From positions 186,001-250,000 of the forward strand of contig CALKJO010000009.1 in the NCBI GenBank assembly GCA_937995825.1: a stretch of DNA of 64,000 bases, read 5' to 3'. Position numbers and translations under genes: made by a program. The DNA is from an uncultured Anaerolineae bacterium (GTDB taxonomy: Bacteria > Chloroflexota > Anaerolineae > Aggregatilineales > Phototrophicaceae). The notes under the pieces are model-generated. The model was not told the DNA's origin and made no database searches. It saw only the letters and a list, made by a program, of their open reading frames with translations. The stretch's first letter is position 1. The number at the start of each line of letters is the position of its first letter. This document shows, one piece after another, positions 47,143-55,963 of this stretch.

Positions 47143-48690
47143 ATGGCATTGTCCAATGTTCGTGTTCTGCTCAAGACAGCGGCGCTTACGCTGATCCTAT
47201 TTATTCTGGCAGCATCTGCGGCTGCACAGTCGGGCGGCGTCCTGCGCGTCGGTATGAGTGAAGCTGTCGTCCTCGATCCCGCGCTCCACACCAACGACTC
47301 CGAAACAGCGCTCAACCGCGCCCTCTATGACTATCTGGTTGAAGTGCTGCCAGACTCGACCATTGGCGCTAACTTAGCAACGAGCTGGACGGTCAGCGAC
47401 GATGGCTTGACTTACACTTTTGCACTTCGCGAAGGCGTCACCTTTCATGATGGAGCGCCGCTCACGTCGGCAGATGTGGTCTATACGTTCAACCGCCTGA
47501 AAGAGGTTGGCTCACCGGCGCTTAACCTGCTTGGCAGCAGCTATGAAGTTTCTGCGCCGGACGCTTCCACGGTGGTCTTCACCATTCCGTCGGTGAACGC
47601 GGACTTTATCTACGGCGTCGCGGCGCGGCAGGCATTGATCATCAAGGATGGCGAGACGAGTCCGAACATGATCATGGACGGGGACAATCCATACGTCCAT
47701 TTCAACGGGACGGGACCGTTCATCCTCACCAACTTCAGCCCTGGCGCTGGTGCGCGATTTGAACGCAATCTGAACTACTGGGGCGAAGTCAAGCTGGATG
47801 GCATGGAACATATCTACATCAATGATGCCGTCGCGCAGGTGGATGCCCTGTTGAGCGGTGAGCTGGATTTCATCTTCAAAGTGCCGAGCGGTCAGATCGA
47901 CCGGATCGAGTCCGCCAGCGGAGTCAGCGTCATCCAGCGCGCAACCAGCCAGCATCCGGTCATCCGTGTGCGGACAGACGCGGGGCGGCTTGGAGAAGAT
48001 GTCCGTGTCCGCCAGGCGCTGAAATACGCCACCGACCGCGAACAGCTCAATGACATTCTGCTCCAGGGGCGGGGTGTGGTTGGCAATAATGACCCGATTG
48101 CCCCGGTGTTCAGCTTCTTCTTCGACAGCACGATTGAGAATCAGACCTACGACCCAGCCCGCGCTTGTGAACTGCTGGCGGAAGCTGGAGTCGGCACATT
48201 GACAGCGACCCTGTACGCGCCAAACGCCTTCGAATATCCCGATCTGGCAGCGGTTTTGCAGCAGCAGTGGGCGGAGACAGGCTGTATCAAGGTCGATATT
48301 CAGATTCGTGAAGAAGGCTATTACTACGACGTGAGCAATCCCGATAACTACTTCGATGTCGATCTGGGGATCACCGGCTGGGGAGATCGTCCATCGCCGC
48401 AAATTCTACTGCGCGAAGCCTATGTTGAGGCTGGCATCTCCACCTATTTCAATGAATCGCGCTTCAGCGATCCGGAGGTCGAGGCGCTGGTGCAGCAGGC
48501 GAGCCAGACGACTGACAACGAGGCGCGCCGCGCCATCTACGCGCAGATCAGCCGGATTTTCCTGGAGCGCGGTCCGATCATTATCCCCTACTTCGCACCT
48601 TTGTTTGGAGCCGTGCGCGACAATGTTCGGGGTTTAGAGATGGCTCCCTTCCCCGGACTGACCGACTTCCGTTCCGTTTCATTGGGGTAA
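47143..48690 (+). CDS. ABC transporter substrate-binding protein, peptide type (SBP family 5)
   Basis: 515 residues. Signal peptide of about 28 residues (KTAALTLILFILAASAAA, likely cleaved before QSGG), no lipobox. Mature protein starts GGVLRVGMSEAVVLDPALHTND and has LATSWTVSDDGLTYTFALREGVTFHDGAPLTSADVVYTFNR in pattern, the family 5 (DppA/OppA/NikA) signature. Binds peptides or similar ligands outside the membrane. GGAG lies eight bases before the ATG. First gene of the importer operon. Confidence 0.93.
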   Translation: MALSNVRVLLKTAALTLILFILAASAAAQSGGVLRVGMSEAVVLDPALHTNDSETALNRALYDYLVEVLPDSTIGANLATSWTVSDDGLTYTFALREGVTFHDGAPLTSADVVYTFNRLKEVGSPALNLLGSSYEVSAPDASTVVFTIPSVNADFIYGVAARQALIIKDGETSPNMIMDGDNPYVHFNGTGPFILTNFSPGAGARFERNLNYWGEVKLDGMEHIYINDAVAQVDALLSGELDFIFKVPSGQIDRIESASGVSVIQRATSQHPVIRVRTDAGRLGEDVRVRQALKYATDREQLNDILLQGRGVVGNNDPIAPVFSFFFDSTIENQTYDPARACELLAEAGVGTLTATLYAPNAFEYPDLAAVLQQQWAETGCIKVDIQIREEGYYYDVSNPDNYFDVDLGITGWGDRPSPQILLREAYVEAGISTYFNESRFSDPEVEALVQQASQTTDNEARRAIYAQISRIFLERGPIIIPYFAPLFGAVRDNVRGLEMAPFPGLTDFRSVSLG

Positions 48691-48697
48691 CGGTCGC

Positions 48698-49531
48698 TTG
48701 GGCAGGCTGATCAGCACGCTCACCCGCCAACCACTGACACTCATCGGCGCGATCATAGTCGGGATTTTCATCCTGATGGCAGTTTTCGGACCGATGGTCG
48801 CGCCTTACCGCTATGACACCCTGATCCGAGGGGCAGCGCGACAGCCGCCCTCATCTGCACACCTTTTTGGGACTGATCGGCTTGGACGCGATGTCTTCAG
48901 CCGAGTCTTGTGGGGCGCGCGCGAGATTGTCGGGCTGCCCGCGCTAACAACGGCGCTGTCTGTCTTTTTCGGAAGCGCGCTCGGGCTGTTCATCGGCTAT
49001 CGCGGCGGCTGGATTGATGAGGTGGTCTCCCGCATCATGGATAGTCTGCTGGCGATTCCCGCGCTCATTCTCGCGCTGGTCATGCTCGCCACGATTGGCG
49101 CATCGCAGATCGGCATCGTGATCGTGATTGCCATTTTGTACACGCCGATTGTGGCGCGCGTTGTGCGCAGCGTGGTGCTGTCGCTGCGTTCGATGGGGTA
49201 TATCGAAGCGGCAAAGCTGCGCGGCGAGTCGGACTTTTATATCCTGTTTCGTGAGCTGCTGCCCGGTGTGCTTCCGGCGCTGGTGGTCGAAGGCGCGCTC
49301 CGCTTTTCATATGCCATTTTTCTGACGGCATCGCTGGGCTTTCTCGGCTTGGGCGTGCAGCCGCCATCGCCAGACTGGGGGCGCATGGTCAATGAAGCGC
49401 GCGACAGCTATACCCAGACTCCCTGGGCGCTGTGGGCGCCGGCTGGAGCCATTGCCCTGCTGATCATCGGTGTCAATCTCTTATCTGACGGACTGAGGCG
49501 CATTTTGCGCTATGAAAGCTCGCTGGTATGA
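48698..49531 (+). CDS. Peptide-type ABC permease, DppC/OppC-like
   Basis: 277 residues, six predicted membrane segments. FGTDRLGRDVFSRVLWGAR near residue 55 is the DppC-type N-terminal motif; EAAKLRGESDFYILFRELLPG near residue 170 is the EAA loop that contacts the ATPase. TTG start with GGGGTAA seven bases upstream. Its end overlaps the ATPase gene by four bases. Confidence 0.9.
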   Translation: MGRLISTLTRQPLTLIGAIIVGIFILMAVFGPMVAPYRYDTLIRGAARQPPSSAHLFGTDRLGRDVFSRVLWGAREIVGLPALTTALSVFFGSALGLFIGYRGGWIDEVVSRIMDSLLAIPALILALVMLATIGASQIGIVIVIAILYTPIVARVVRSVVLSLRSMGYIEAAKLRGESDFYILFRELLPGVLPALVVEGALRFSYAIFLTASLGFLGLGVQPPSPDWGRMVNEARDSYTQTPWALWAPAGAIALLIIGVNLLSDGLRRILRYESSLV

Positions 49532-51591
49532 CTTGGCTGATCGAAGCGCGGGGCGTCAGCATCGACTATCGCACTGACGCAGGGTGGATCAACGCCGTCC
49601 GCGACATCGATCTGACTATCGCGCCGGGTGAAATTCATGGGCTGGTTGGGGAAAGCGGCAGCGGCAAATCAACGCTTGCGCTGGCGCTGATGCGTTATCT
49701 TGCGCCTAATGCCCGGATCAGCGCGGGGCGCATCCTGTTTGACGGTGACGATCTCGTCCCCAAACCCGCTGAAGCAATGCGCAAGCTGTGGGGCAAGCAG
49801 ATCGCGCTCGTCCCACAAGACTCGCTGGCGGCGCTCAATCCCTCGCACCGCATCGGCGACCAGATCGCGGAGATCGCGCGGGTTCATGATGGGCTGTCGC
49901 CGTCCGCTGCCCATAAGCTCGCCGTGGAGATGCTGCGGCGGGTGCATTTCAACGATCCGGAGGGCGCTGCGCGCCGCTACCCTCACCAACTGAGCGGCGG
50001 GATGCAGCAGCGCGCCATGATCGCGATGGCCTTGATCGCCCGCCCGCGCCTGCTCATCCTCGACGAACCGACGACCAGCCTGGACGTGACGACCGAAGCT
50101 GCGATCATCGACCTAATCCACGATCTGATCCATGAGACGCAGGCAGCGGCGCTGTTTGTAACGCATAATCTAGGGCTGGTCGCGCAGTTATGCGACCGCG
50201 TGACGGTGCTGTATGCGGGCGAAGTCATGGCATCTGGCGGCGTTTCAGCGATGTTTACGCGCCCGCTGCACCCCTACACGATCAGTCTGCTTGCCAGCCT
50301 CCCCCGCCCAATACGCGGAACAGAAACGCGGCTCTCCACCATCGAAGGCGTCGCGCCTGCGCCGACACAGCGCCCTGCTGGCTGTGTGTTCGCGCCGCGC
50401 TGTCCGGCGGCTGTCTCGATCTGCGACCAGAAACCGCCTATCGAGACGGTTGGTGAAGGTCATCTGATCCGCTGCCACCGCTGGCGAGAGATCGAAACGG
50501 GCGCGCTGATCATCGAGACAGCGCCGACAGCGCTTGAGCCGAATACGCTCGATGATGTTCTCCTTGCCCCTTACACGCTTAAAGCCATTCATCTGCACAA
50601 GACATTCCGACGGGGTGGCATCCGCGCCTGGCTGATGGGCAAACGCGGAACAAAAGCAGTCGATGATGTGTCGTTATCAGTGCGTTCGCGCTCAACGCTT
50701 GGATTGGTCGGAGAGAGCGGCAGCGGCAAAACCACCGCCGCGCGCCTGATCGCGGGGCTGGAGACGCCCGATGAAGGCACGCTTGAGCTGCTCGAAATGC
50801 CCCTGTCATCCAACCTTAGAGCGCGACCGGTCGAAACACTGCGCCGGCTGCAAATGGTCTTTCAAAACCCGAATGACTCGCTTAACCCGTATCGCTCAGT
50901 CGGCGCGGCGCTGGCGCGCTCCATCCGGCGGCTGAGCGAGACGAAGCTCAGCTCGGTTGAGGTTGAGCGGCGGGTTAAGGCGCTGCTCGCTGCGGTTCGG
51001 CTGTCGTCAGACTATGCGAAATGCTACCCGACCGAACTCAGCGGCGGCGAAAAACAGCGCGTCGCCATCGCCCGCGCCTTCGCCGCCGATCCTGCGCTGG
51101 TGATTGCGGATGAACCGACTTCCGCGCTGGATGCGTCGGTGCAGTCGGCAGTGCTGAACCTGCTCAAGGATTTGCGCGTGCAGCGCGGCGTCTCATATCT
51201 GTTCATCTCGCATGATCTGAATGCGGTTTCTTATCTGGCGGACTGGATCGCGGTCATGTATCGCGGGCAGATCGTCGAAGAAGGCACTGTGGATGATGTG
51301 TACGGCTTCCCATCCCATCCGTACACAGAAGCGCTGATCTCAGCCATTCCCAATCCTGACCCGACCATCAGAACGCGCCGTATCCGCCTGAACGAGGAGC
51401 CGGACGATCAGATACCGACTGTCGGATGCCGCTTTCACCGGCGCTGTCCGCGCAAGATCGGCGCGCTCTGCGAGACCGATGCCCCGCCCTGGCGCGATGC
51501 AGGTGGTCAGCACTTCATCCGCTGTCACATTCCGATAGAAGAACTGCGCGCCGTGCAGTCGGAGAACACGCTGATGACGGAGTCGGGTTGA
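49528..51591 (+). CDS. Fused dual ATPase of the peptide importer (DppD-DppF type)
   Basis: 687 residues with two complete ABC domains. First: Walker A GESGSGKSTLALAL, signature LSGGMQQR, Walker B LILDEPTTSLD, then the oligopeptide-type C-terminal extension PHPYTISLLASLP with clustered Cys in GCVFAPRCP. Second (from about residue 350): GESGSGKTTAARL, LSGGEKQR, IADEPTSALD, and a second extension ending GCRFHRRCP. Both sites look active. The fusion replaces separate D and F subunits. Confidence 0.93.
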   Translation: MTWLIEARGVSIDYRTDAGWINAVRDIDLTIAPGEIHGLVGESGSGKSTLALALMRYLAPNARISAGRILFDGDDLVPKPAEAMRKLWGKQIALVPQDSLAALNPSHRIGDQIAEIARVHDGLSPSAAHKLAVEMLRRVHFNDPEGAARRYPHQLSGGMQQRAMIAMALIARPRLLILDEPTTSLDVTTEAAIIDLIHDLIHETQAAALFVTHNLGLVAQLCDRVTVLYAGEVMASGGVSAMFTRPLHPYTISLLASLPRPIRGTETRLSTIEGVAPAPTQRPAGCVFAPRCPAAVSICDQKPPIETVGEGHLIRCHRWREIETGALIIETAPTALEPNTLDDVLLAPYTLKAIHLHKTFRRGGIRAWLMGKRGTKAVDDVSLSVRSRSTLGLVGESGSGKTTAARLIAGLETPDEGTLELLEMPLSSNLRARPVETLRRLQMVFQNPNDSLNPYRSVGAALARSIRRLSETKLSSVEVERRVKALLAAVRLSSDYAKCYPTELSGGEKQRVAIARAFAADPALVIADEPTSALDASVQSAVLNLLKDLRVQRGVSYLFISHDLNAVSYLADWIAVMYRGQIVEEGTVDDVYGFPSHPYTEALISAIPNPDPTIRTRRIRLNEEPDDQIPTVGCRFHRRCPRKIGALCETDAPPWRDAGGQHFIRCHIPIEELRAVQSENTLMTESG

Positions 51592-52535
51592 TGATGCGGT
51601 TTCTGATTCGCCGCATTGCACTGCTGGCACTGACGCTGCTGATCACATCCGTGATCGTGTTCGCGCTGACCCAGCTTCTCCCCGGCGATGTCGCTCGGCT
51701 GATCCTGGGACGTGAAGCCTCCCAGGAAGCGCTGGACAACCTGCGTGTCCAGTTAGGGCTGAACGATCCCATCCCAGTCCAGTACTGGAACTGGCTGACC
51801 GGCTTTGTGTCCGGCGACTGGGGCAGATCGTTCACCAGCGGCAGCCCACCGATTCGCCCACTGGTGATGGAACGGCTCGGCAACTCGCTTCGCCTAGCGG
51901 CCCTCGCGCTGATCTTCAGCGTGCCGCTCTCCATCATTCTGGGCGCACTAGCAGCGCTGCGTGAGCAAAGCCCGCTCGACAGCGTGATCTCGCTGGCGAC
52001 GCTGGCAGTCGTCGGGCTGCCGGAATTCGTCACTGGGCTGGCGCTGATCAACATCTTTGCGCTGGGACTGGGATGGTTCCCCGCCAGCGCATCCGCGAAT
52101 GCTGAGTCGCTCGGCGATCTCCTCAGACAGCTCACGCTGCCCGCGATCACCGCGTCGTTTGTGCTGGTCGCCTACATTGTCCGGCTGACACGCGCGGGCG
52201 TGATCGAAGAACTCAAAAAGCCGTATGTCCGCACTGCAACTTTGAAAGGCTTATCACGGGGTGAAGTCCTGACCGGTCATGTGTTGGGGAACGCGCTGCT
52301 GCCGACGATCACGGTGATCGCCATCAGCTTCGGCTGGCTGATCGGCGGGCTGGTGGTGATCGAAAATGTCTTCAGCTATCCCGGTTTGGGACGGCTGATG
52401 ACCACCGCCATCGAACGCAAGGACATCCCGCTGATGCAAGCCGTCGTCATGGTCACTATCTTTTTCTACGCGGTCGCCAATCTGGTCGCCGACCTGCTCT
52501 ATGCCCTGCTCAATCCACGCATTCGTCTTGAATAG
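51591..52535 (+). CDS. Peptide-type ABC permease, DppB/OppB-like
   Basis: 314 residues. MRFLIRRIALLALTLL start, then LLPGDVARLILG and VQYWNWLTGFVSGDWGRSF, typical of the B permease. The EAA-type loop (VRTATLKGLSRGEVLTGHVLGNALLP) is near residue 210. ATG 51591 overlaps the TGA of the ATPase gene; a second ATG follows directly. The open frame continues upstream but without family similarity. Confidence 0.92.
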   Translation: MMRFLIRRIALLALTLLITSVIVFALTQLLPGDVARLILGREASQEALDNLRVQLGLNDPIPVQYWNWLTGFVSGDWGRSFTSGSPPIRPLVMERLGNSLRLAALALIFSVPLSIILGALAALREQSPLDSVISLATLAVVGLPEFVTGLALINIFALGLGWFPASASANAESLGDLLRQLTLPAITASFVLVAYIVRLTRAGVIEELKKPYVRTATLKGLSRGEVLTGHVLGNALLPTITVIAISFGWLIGGLVVIENVFSYPGLGRLMTTAIERKDIPLMQAVVMVTIFFYAVANLVADLLYALLNPRIRLE

Positions 52536-52547
52536 GAGACGTTTTCC

Positions 52548-52634
52548 ATGTCGCTGTCCCCTCTAACGAACTGGGATACAATCCGTTCCGTGTTCTATTA
52601 CGCTGCCAGACCGATCAGCGCGGAGACGCTTTAA
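52548..52634 (+). CDS. Possible 28-codon small ORF
   Basis: Starts ATG TCG CTG and ends TAA; the product runs MSLSPLTNWDTIRS to ARPISAETL. It has one of the best ribosome-binding sites in the window (AGGAG, nine bases before the ATG, overlapping the end of dppB). No homology recognised. It could be a small protein of the importer operon or a leader ORF for the methyltransferase gene that starts six bases after it. Confidence 0.3.
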   Translation: MSLSPLTNWDTIRSVFYYAARPISAETL

Positions 52635-52639
52635 TCAGC

Positions 52640-53299
52640 ATGACTGAACTGCTTAAACGCCTGCTGCGCTGGCGTCCGGCTGTCCTGTCCAGTCTCGACG
52701 CTTACGAGAAGTGGGCATCGCGCTATCCGCCGCACGCGCATAATACTCTGATGGAGGTGGAAGAAGCGGCAATGCGCGCCCTCATACCTGATCTGGCTGG
52801 AAAAGTTGTCCTTGATTTAGCGAGCGGCACGGGACGCTATGGTCAGATCGCCTCAGACATGGGCGCGCGGCGCGTGATTGCGCTGGACAACAGCCCGCAT
52901 ATGCTGCGCGCCAATGCGCTGCCCTGGCGCGGTCTGGCGTCTTGTGAGGCGATCCCGCTCCAATCTGAGTCGGTGGATGTGGTGATCTGCGGTTTAGCGC
53001 TGGGGCATCTGCCGACGCTTCAGCCCGCCATCAGCGAGATCGGACGCGTTCTCAGAACTGAAGGCTGTGCGCTGATCAGCGATCTGCATCCCGACTTGTT
53101 CAGGAGCGGCGCACAGCGAACTTTTCAAGGTGAGGATGGAAAGCATTACGCAGTCGAACATTATCCACACCGGACACAAGATTATGTCGCCGCAGCGAAG
53201 GCATCCAGCATGGCGCTCGACGATCAGCGTCAGCCCGGTATGCATGGAGAGCGCCAGGGACACCCCATTGTGGTTGCGCTGCGGTTCCGACGTGCTTAA
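52640..53299 (+). CDS. Class I SAM-dependent methyltransferase
   Basis: 219 residues. Motif I VVLDLASGTGRYGQIA near residue 54, motif II VIALDNS, later VDVVICGLALGHLP and IGRVLRTEGCALISDLHP, as in BioC/UbiE-like enzymes. Substrate cannot be inferred; neither biotin nor quinone genes are nearby. Follows the importer operon and a 28-codon ORF; ends convergently with a three-base overlap on the next gene. Confidence 0.82.
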   Translation: MTELLKRLLRWRPAVLSSLDAYEKWASRYPPHAHNTLMEVEEAAMRALIPDLAGKVVLDLASGTGRYGQIASDMGARRVIALDNSPHMLRANALPWRGLASCEAIPLQSESVDVVICGLALGHLPTLQPAISEIGRVLRTEGCALISDLHPDLFRSGAQRTFQGEDGKHYAVEHYPHRTQDYVAAAKASSMALDDQRQPGMHGERQGHPIVVALRFRRA

Positions 53300-53526
53300 G
53301 ACTTTGGACGCCGAATCAGGATATATGCGCCAATCGTGCCAGACAAAAGCGCCGGCGGCACGCACAGACTAATCAATAACCGCTGCGCATTCGACATGCC
53401 GGTGTTTCCAAGCGCTAGCCAAAGCAGCACGAACAAGCCGACGGCGGCAGCGGCAAGGATGCCCCCCGCTGCCAGCGCCGGCGTGAGCGCGTTTGACTTC
53501 GAGTCAGGGGAAGGATTCTGTGACAT
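53296..53526 (-). CDS. Small two-pass membrane protein
   Basis: 76 residues: polar N-terminus, hydrophobic helices at about 18-40 (LAAGGILAAAAVGLFVLLWLAL) and 50-70 (SLCVPPALLSGTIGAYILI), short basic C-terminus. GAGGAC precedes the ATG by six bases. A 14-bp palindrome CACTCA-GA-TGAGTG lies at 53541-53554, just upstream. No family recognised. Confidence 0.6.
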   Translation of the reverse strand: MSQNPSPDSKSNALTPALAAGGILAAAAVGLFVLLWLALGNTGMSNAQRLLISLCVPPALLSGTIGAYILIRRPKS

Positions 53527-53598
53527 GCGACGTCCTCATGCACTCAGATGAGTGTTCAGAGCTTTGATTGTACTCGCACTTTCACGCTTCAGTGAGAC

Positions 53599-53627
53599 TT
53601 GATCGCGAGTCAGCACCGTGATATGAT
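53599..53627 (+). promoter_or_regulatory. Promoter of tRNA-Gln
   Basis: TTGATC (53599-53604), 17-base spacer, TATGAT (53622-53627); the tRNA starts 11 bases later. Confidence 0.75.
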
Positions 53628-53638
53628 ACGCGCGAGAG

Positions 53639-53709
53639 TGAGGGATAGTTCAACGGCAGAACAGTGGACTCTGGATCCATTAATCCTGGTTCGAATCCAG
53701 GTCCCTCAG
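53639..53709 (+). tRNA. tRNA-Gln (anticodon CTG)
   Basis: 71-base cloverleaf: acceptor TGAGGGA / TCCCTCA, discriminator G, D arm GTTC/GAAC, and anticodon stem GTGGA/TCCAT with loop CTCTGGA (anticodon CTG, reading CAG). T arm CCTGG/CCAGG around TTCGAAT. CCA not encoded. No terminator hairpin seen after it. Confidence 0.94.
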
Positions 53710-53783
53710 CTAGTTGACAAACCGGCTCAATTTATCCAATGATCATATCCCGATGAATGTCTGCGGATAGATGCGTGCCTGAT

Positions 53784-55865
53784 CTAAACCACTGACATTA
53801 GTTCCGAATCTTCTGCTTGTATGACCGGCAGCGTCACGTAGAAAGTTGTCCCTTCTCCCAGGCGGCTTTCCAGCCCAATACTGCCCTGATGGAGATCGAC
53901 CAGCTTCTTGACAATCGCCAGCCCTAGCCCCGTGCCTTCAATGGTCTCAGTCTCAACGCGCCGAACGCGGTAAAAACGGTTGAAGATTTTCGCCTGATCC
54001 TCTGGCGCGATGCCGATTCCGGTGTCCTCAATCGCCACGACCAGTCTGCCTTCGCGCACCTCCGCACGAATCCGCACCCGGCCTTCGGGCGGCGTGTATT
54101 TTACTGCATTCCCGATCAGGTTGGAAAAAATCTGATGCAGCCGATCCGGATCGCCCTGTACGGGCGGCATTGACGGAGGCACTTCCACCTCAACGATCAT
54201 CGCTTTCGCATCTGCGATCGGCATGATCAACTGTACGCAGTCATTAATGATCTGAAACATTGAAACCGCGCGCAGTTTAAGCTGAATTCCGGTCTCAATC
54301 TTGGCAAAATCGAGCAGATCGTCGATCAAACGGCGCATATTCTCAATTGAGCGCAGGACAGCGTTGCTGTAACGTATTCCGGTTTCATCGAGCCGATTCT
54401 GTATTTGCATCAGTTCGATATAGCCATTCATAATGCTGAGCGGCTGTTTCAGGTCATGCGAGATAGTTTGCAGCAGCTCGCTTTTAAGCTGTTCGGTCTC
54501 CCTCAGCGGCATGATGTCGTGCATCACGATAATCCAGCCGATGTTCTCCAATTGTGAGAGGCTGGAATAATAGATGCGTCCATACAGTTCGATCTCGCGG
54601 CTCAGCGTGTAGCCCAGGCGCTTCGCCTGCTGATACACGTCGTTCAAGCTGGTGTCGCCAAAAACGCGCACGAAGCTCTCATCAATGTAATTGCGATTCG
54701 TATAAAGCTTAAACGCGGAAACTGCCGACTGGTTCACCAGAATCAGCCGATCATCATGCCCCACGACAATCACCACATCGGCGATGTTGCTGAGAATATA
54801 GCTGAGTTTTTCGCGCTCGCGCACCGCTTCAGCAAATAAGCGGGCATTGTCGATAGCAACGCCGGCGCGCACCGCGAGCTTCTCGACAAACTGCTGATGC
54901 TGATCGGTGAAGTTATTCAAGCGGCGGCTTTCAACCGCAATCACAGCGATGACTTTTTCCTCTCGGCGCACGGGAACCGACATATGCGAGCGAATCTCCG
55001 ACGACAGCATCACATAGTCATGATCGGCGCTGACATCTGGGATGATCTCCGCAAAACCCGACCGCGCCACACGCTGCGCAATGCCGCCGTCATTTTCGAT
55101 GATGTCGGCGAGCTGCTCCATCGGCATTGCATAGCCGATTTCATATGACAGCTTCATTTCATCTTTTGCTTCGTCGTAAAGCATCAGCGCCGCTGCTTGC
55201 GCCCGCGTTGACCGAATTGCCCAGTCGAGCGTCATATCGAAAATATGGTTGATGGAAATGGTTTCGCTCAACTCGCGGTCGATCTGATTCAGGATGCGCA
55301 GTTCGTCGTTTTTCGCCTGAAGCTCTTTCATCATGTCGCTGTAGATAAGCGCATTATGAATAGCAATTGCCGTATTCACCGCAATCATGCGGAGGACTTC
55401 CCCATCGGGCAGCGCTGTGCCATTCTGATTCGAGACAACCAGCACACCGATCCACTGATTGTTGTGCATCAGAGGAATGCCCAAAAACGCGGGCAGTTCG
55501 AGTGTCAATGCCAGATCATTCGCCAGGGATGAGTTTTCAAGCAGCTCAGCGGATGAGATGTATTTATATTCCCTGCCAGATTTCCAAGCCAGCACCATCG
55601 GATCATCATCGCGGTTGAACGTCGGCAGCGCCAGATCGCGCGGCTGAAGAACCACCTCACCACTGATCGCCTCGATGCGCAAAGCAGCATTGTCATCGAG
55701 CAGAAGCAGGATTACCGTCTCGCACCCGGCTGCTGATGCGACCGCATTCACCAGCGCGGGTTTCAACCGACTCAGCTCCAAAATTGATCCGGTGAGCATC
55801 GTGAAGCGCTGCGCTGCTTCAAATGGGTTGATCGGACGATCTTGATCCGCTGAAGCTAATCTCAT
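53784..55865 (-). CDS. GAF-GAF-PAS sensor histidine kinase
   Basis: 693 residues, no membrane segment, so probably cytoplasmic. Two GAF domains (about 15-165 and 195-345), a PAS-like domain (about 360-445), a HisKA domain with the phospho-acceptor His in LLQTISHDLKQPLSIMNGY (near 470), and a HATPase domain with NLIGNAVKYTPPEGRV, DTGIGIAPEDQAKIF and GTGLGLAIV. All catalytic boxes are intact. ATG 55865 has AAGG eight bases upstream. No response regulator is adjacent, making it an orphan kinase here; the signal is unknown. Confidence 0.92.
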   Translation of the reverse strand: MRLASADQDRPINPFEAAQRFTMLTGSILELSRLKPALVNAVASAAGCETVILLLLDDNAALRIEAISGEVVLQPRDLALPTFNRDDDPMVLAWKSGREYKYISSAELLENSSLANDLALTLELPAFLGIPLMHNNQWIGVLVVSNQNGTALPDGEVLRMIAVNTAIAIHNALIYSDMMKELQAKNDELRILNQIDRELSETISINHIFDMTLDWAIRSTRAQAAALMLYDEAKDEMKLSYEIGYAMPMEQLADIIENDGGIAQRVARSGFAEIIPDVSADHDYVMLSSEIRSHMSVPVRREEKVIAVIAVESRRLNNFTDQHQQFVEKLAVRAGVAIDNARLFAEAVREREKLSYILSNIADVVIVVGHDDRLILVNQSAVSAFKLYTNRNYIDESFVRVFGDTSLNDVYQQAKRLGYTLSREIELYGRIYYSSLSQLENIGWIIVMHDIMPLRETEQLKSELLQTISHDLKQPLSIMNGYIELMQIQNRLDETGIRYSNAVLRSIENMRRLIDDLLDFAKIETGIQLKLRAVSMFQIINDCVQLIMPIADAKAMIVEVEVPPSMPPVQGDPDRLHQIFSNLIGNAVKYTPPEGRVRIRAEVREGRLVVAIEDTGIGIAPEDQAKIFNRFYRVRRVETETIEGTGLGLAIVKKLVDLHQGSIGLESRLGEGTTFYVTLPVIQAEDSELMSVV

Positions 55866-55963
55866 ACAATTACCTTGCCTCACCAACGAAGTAATTAAGA
55901 TCGATTATACTTATCTATCGCGGTTTGGAAAACAGGCTTAGTACGCTTTAGCCACCACATCGC

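Noticed and set aside
51426..51590. In-frame 5' extension of the B-type permease
   Set aside because: Overlaps the end of the ATPase gene in another frame and has no permease similarity; the ATG at the ATPase stop fits better.
53714..53719. Consensus -35 TTGACA after tRNA-Gln
   Set aside because: No -10 at 16-18 bases and no plus-strand gene downstream.
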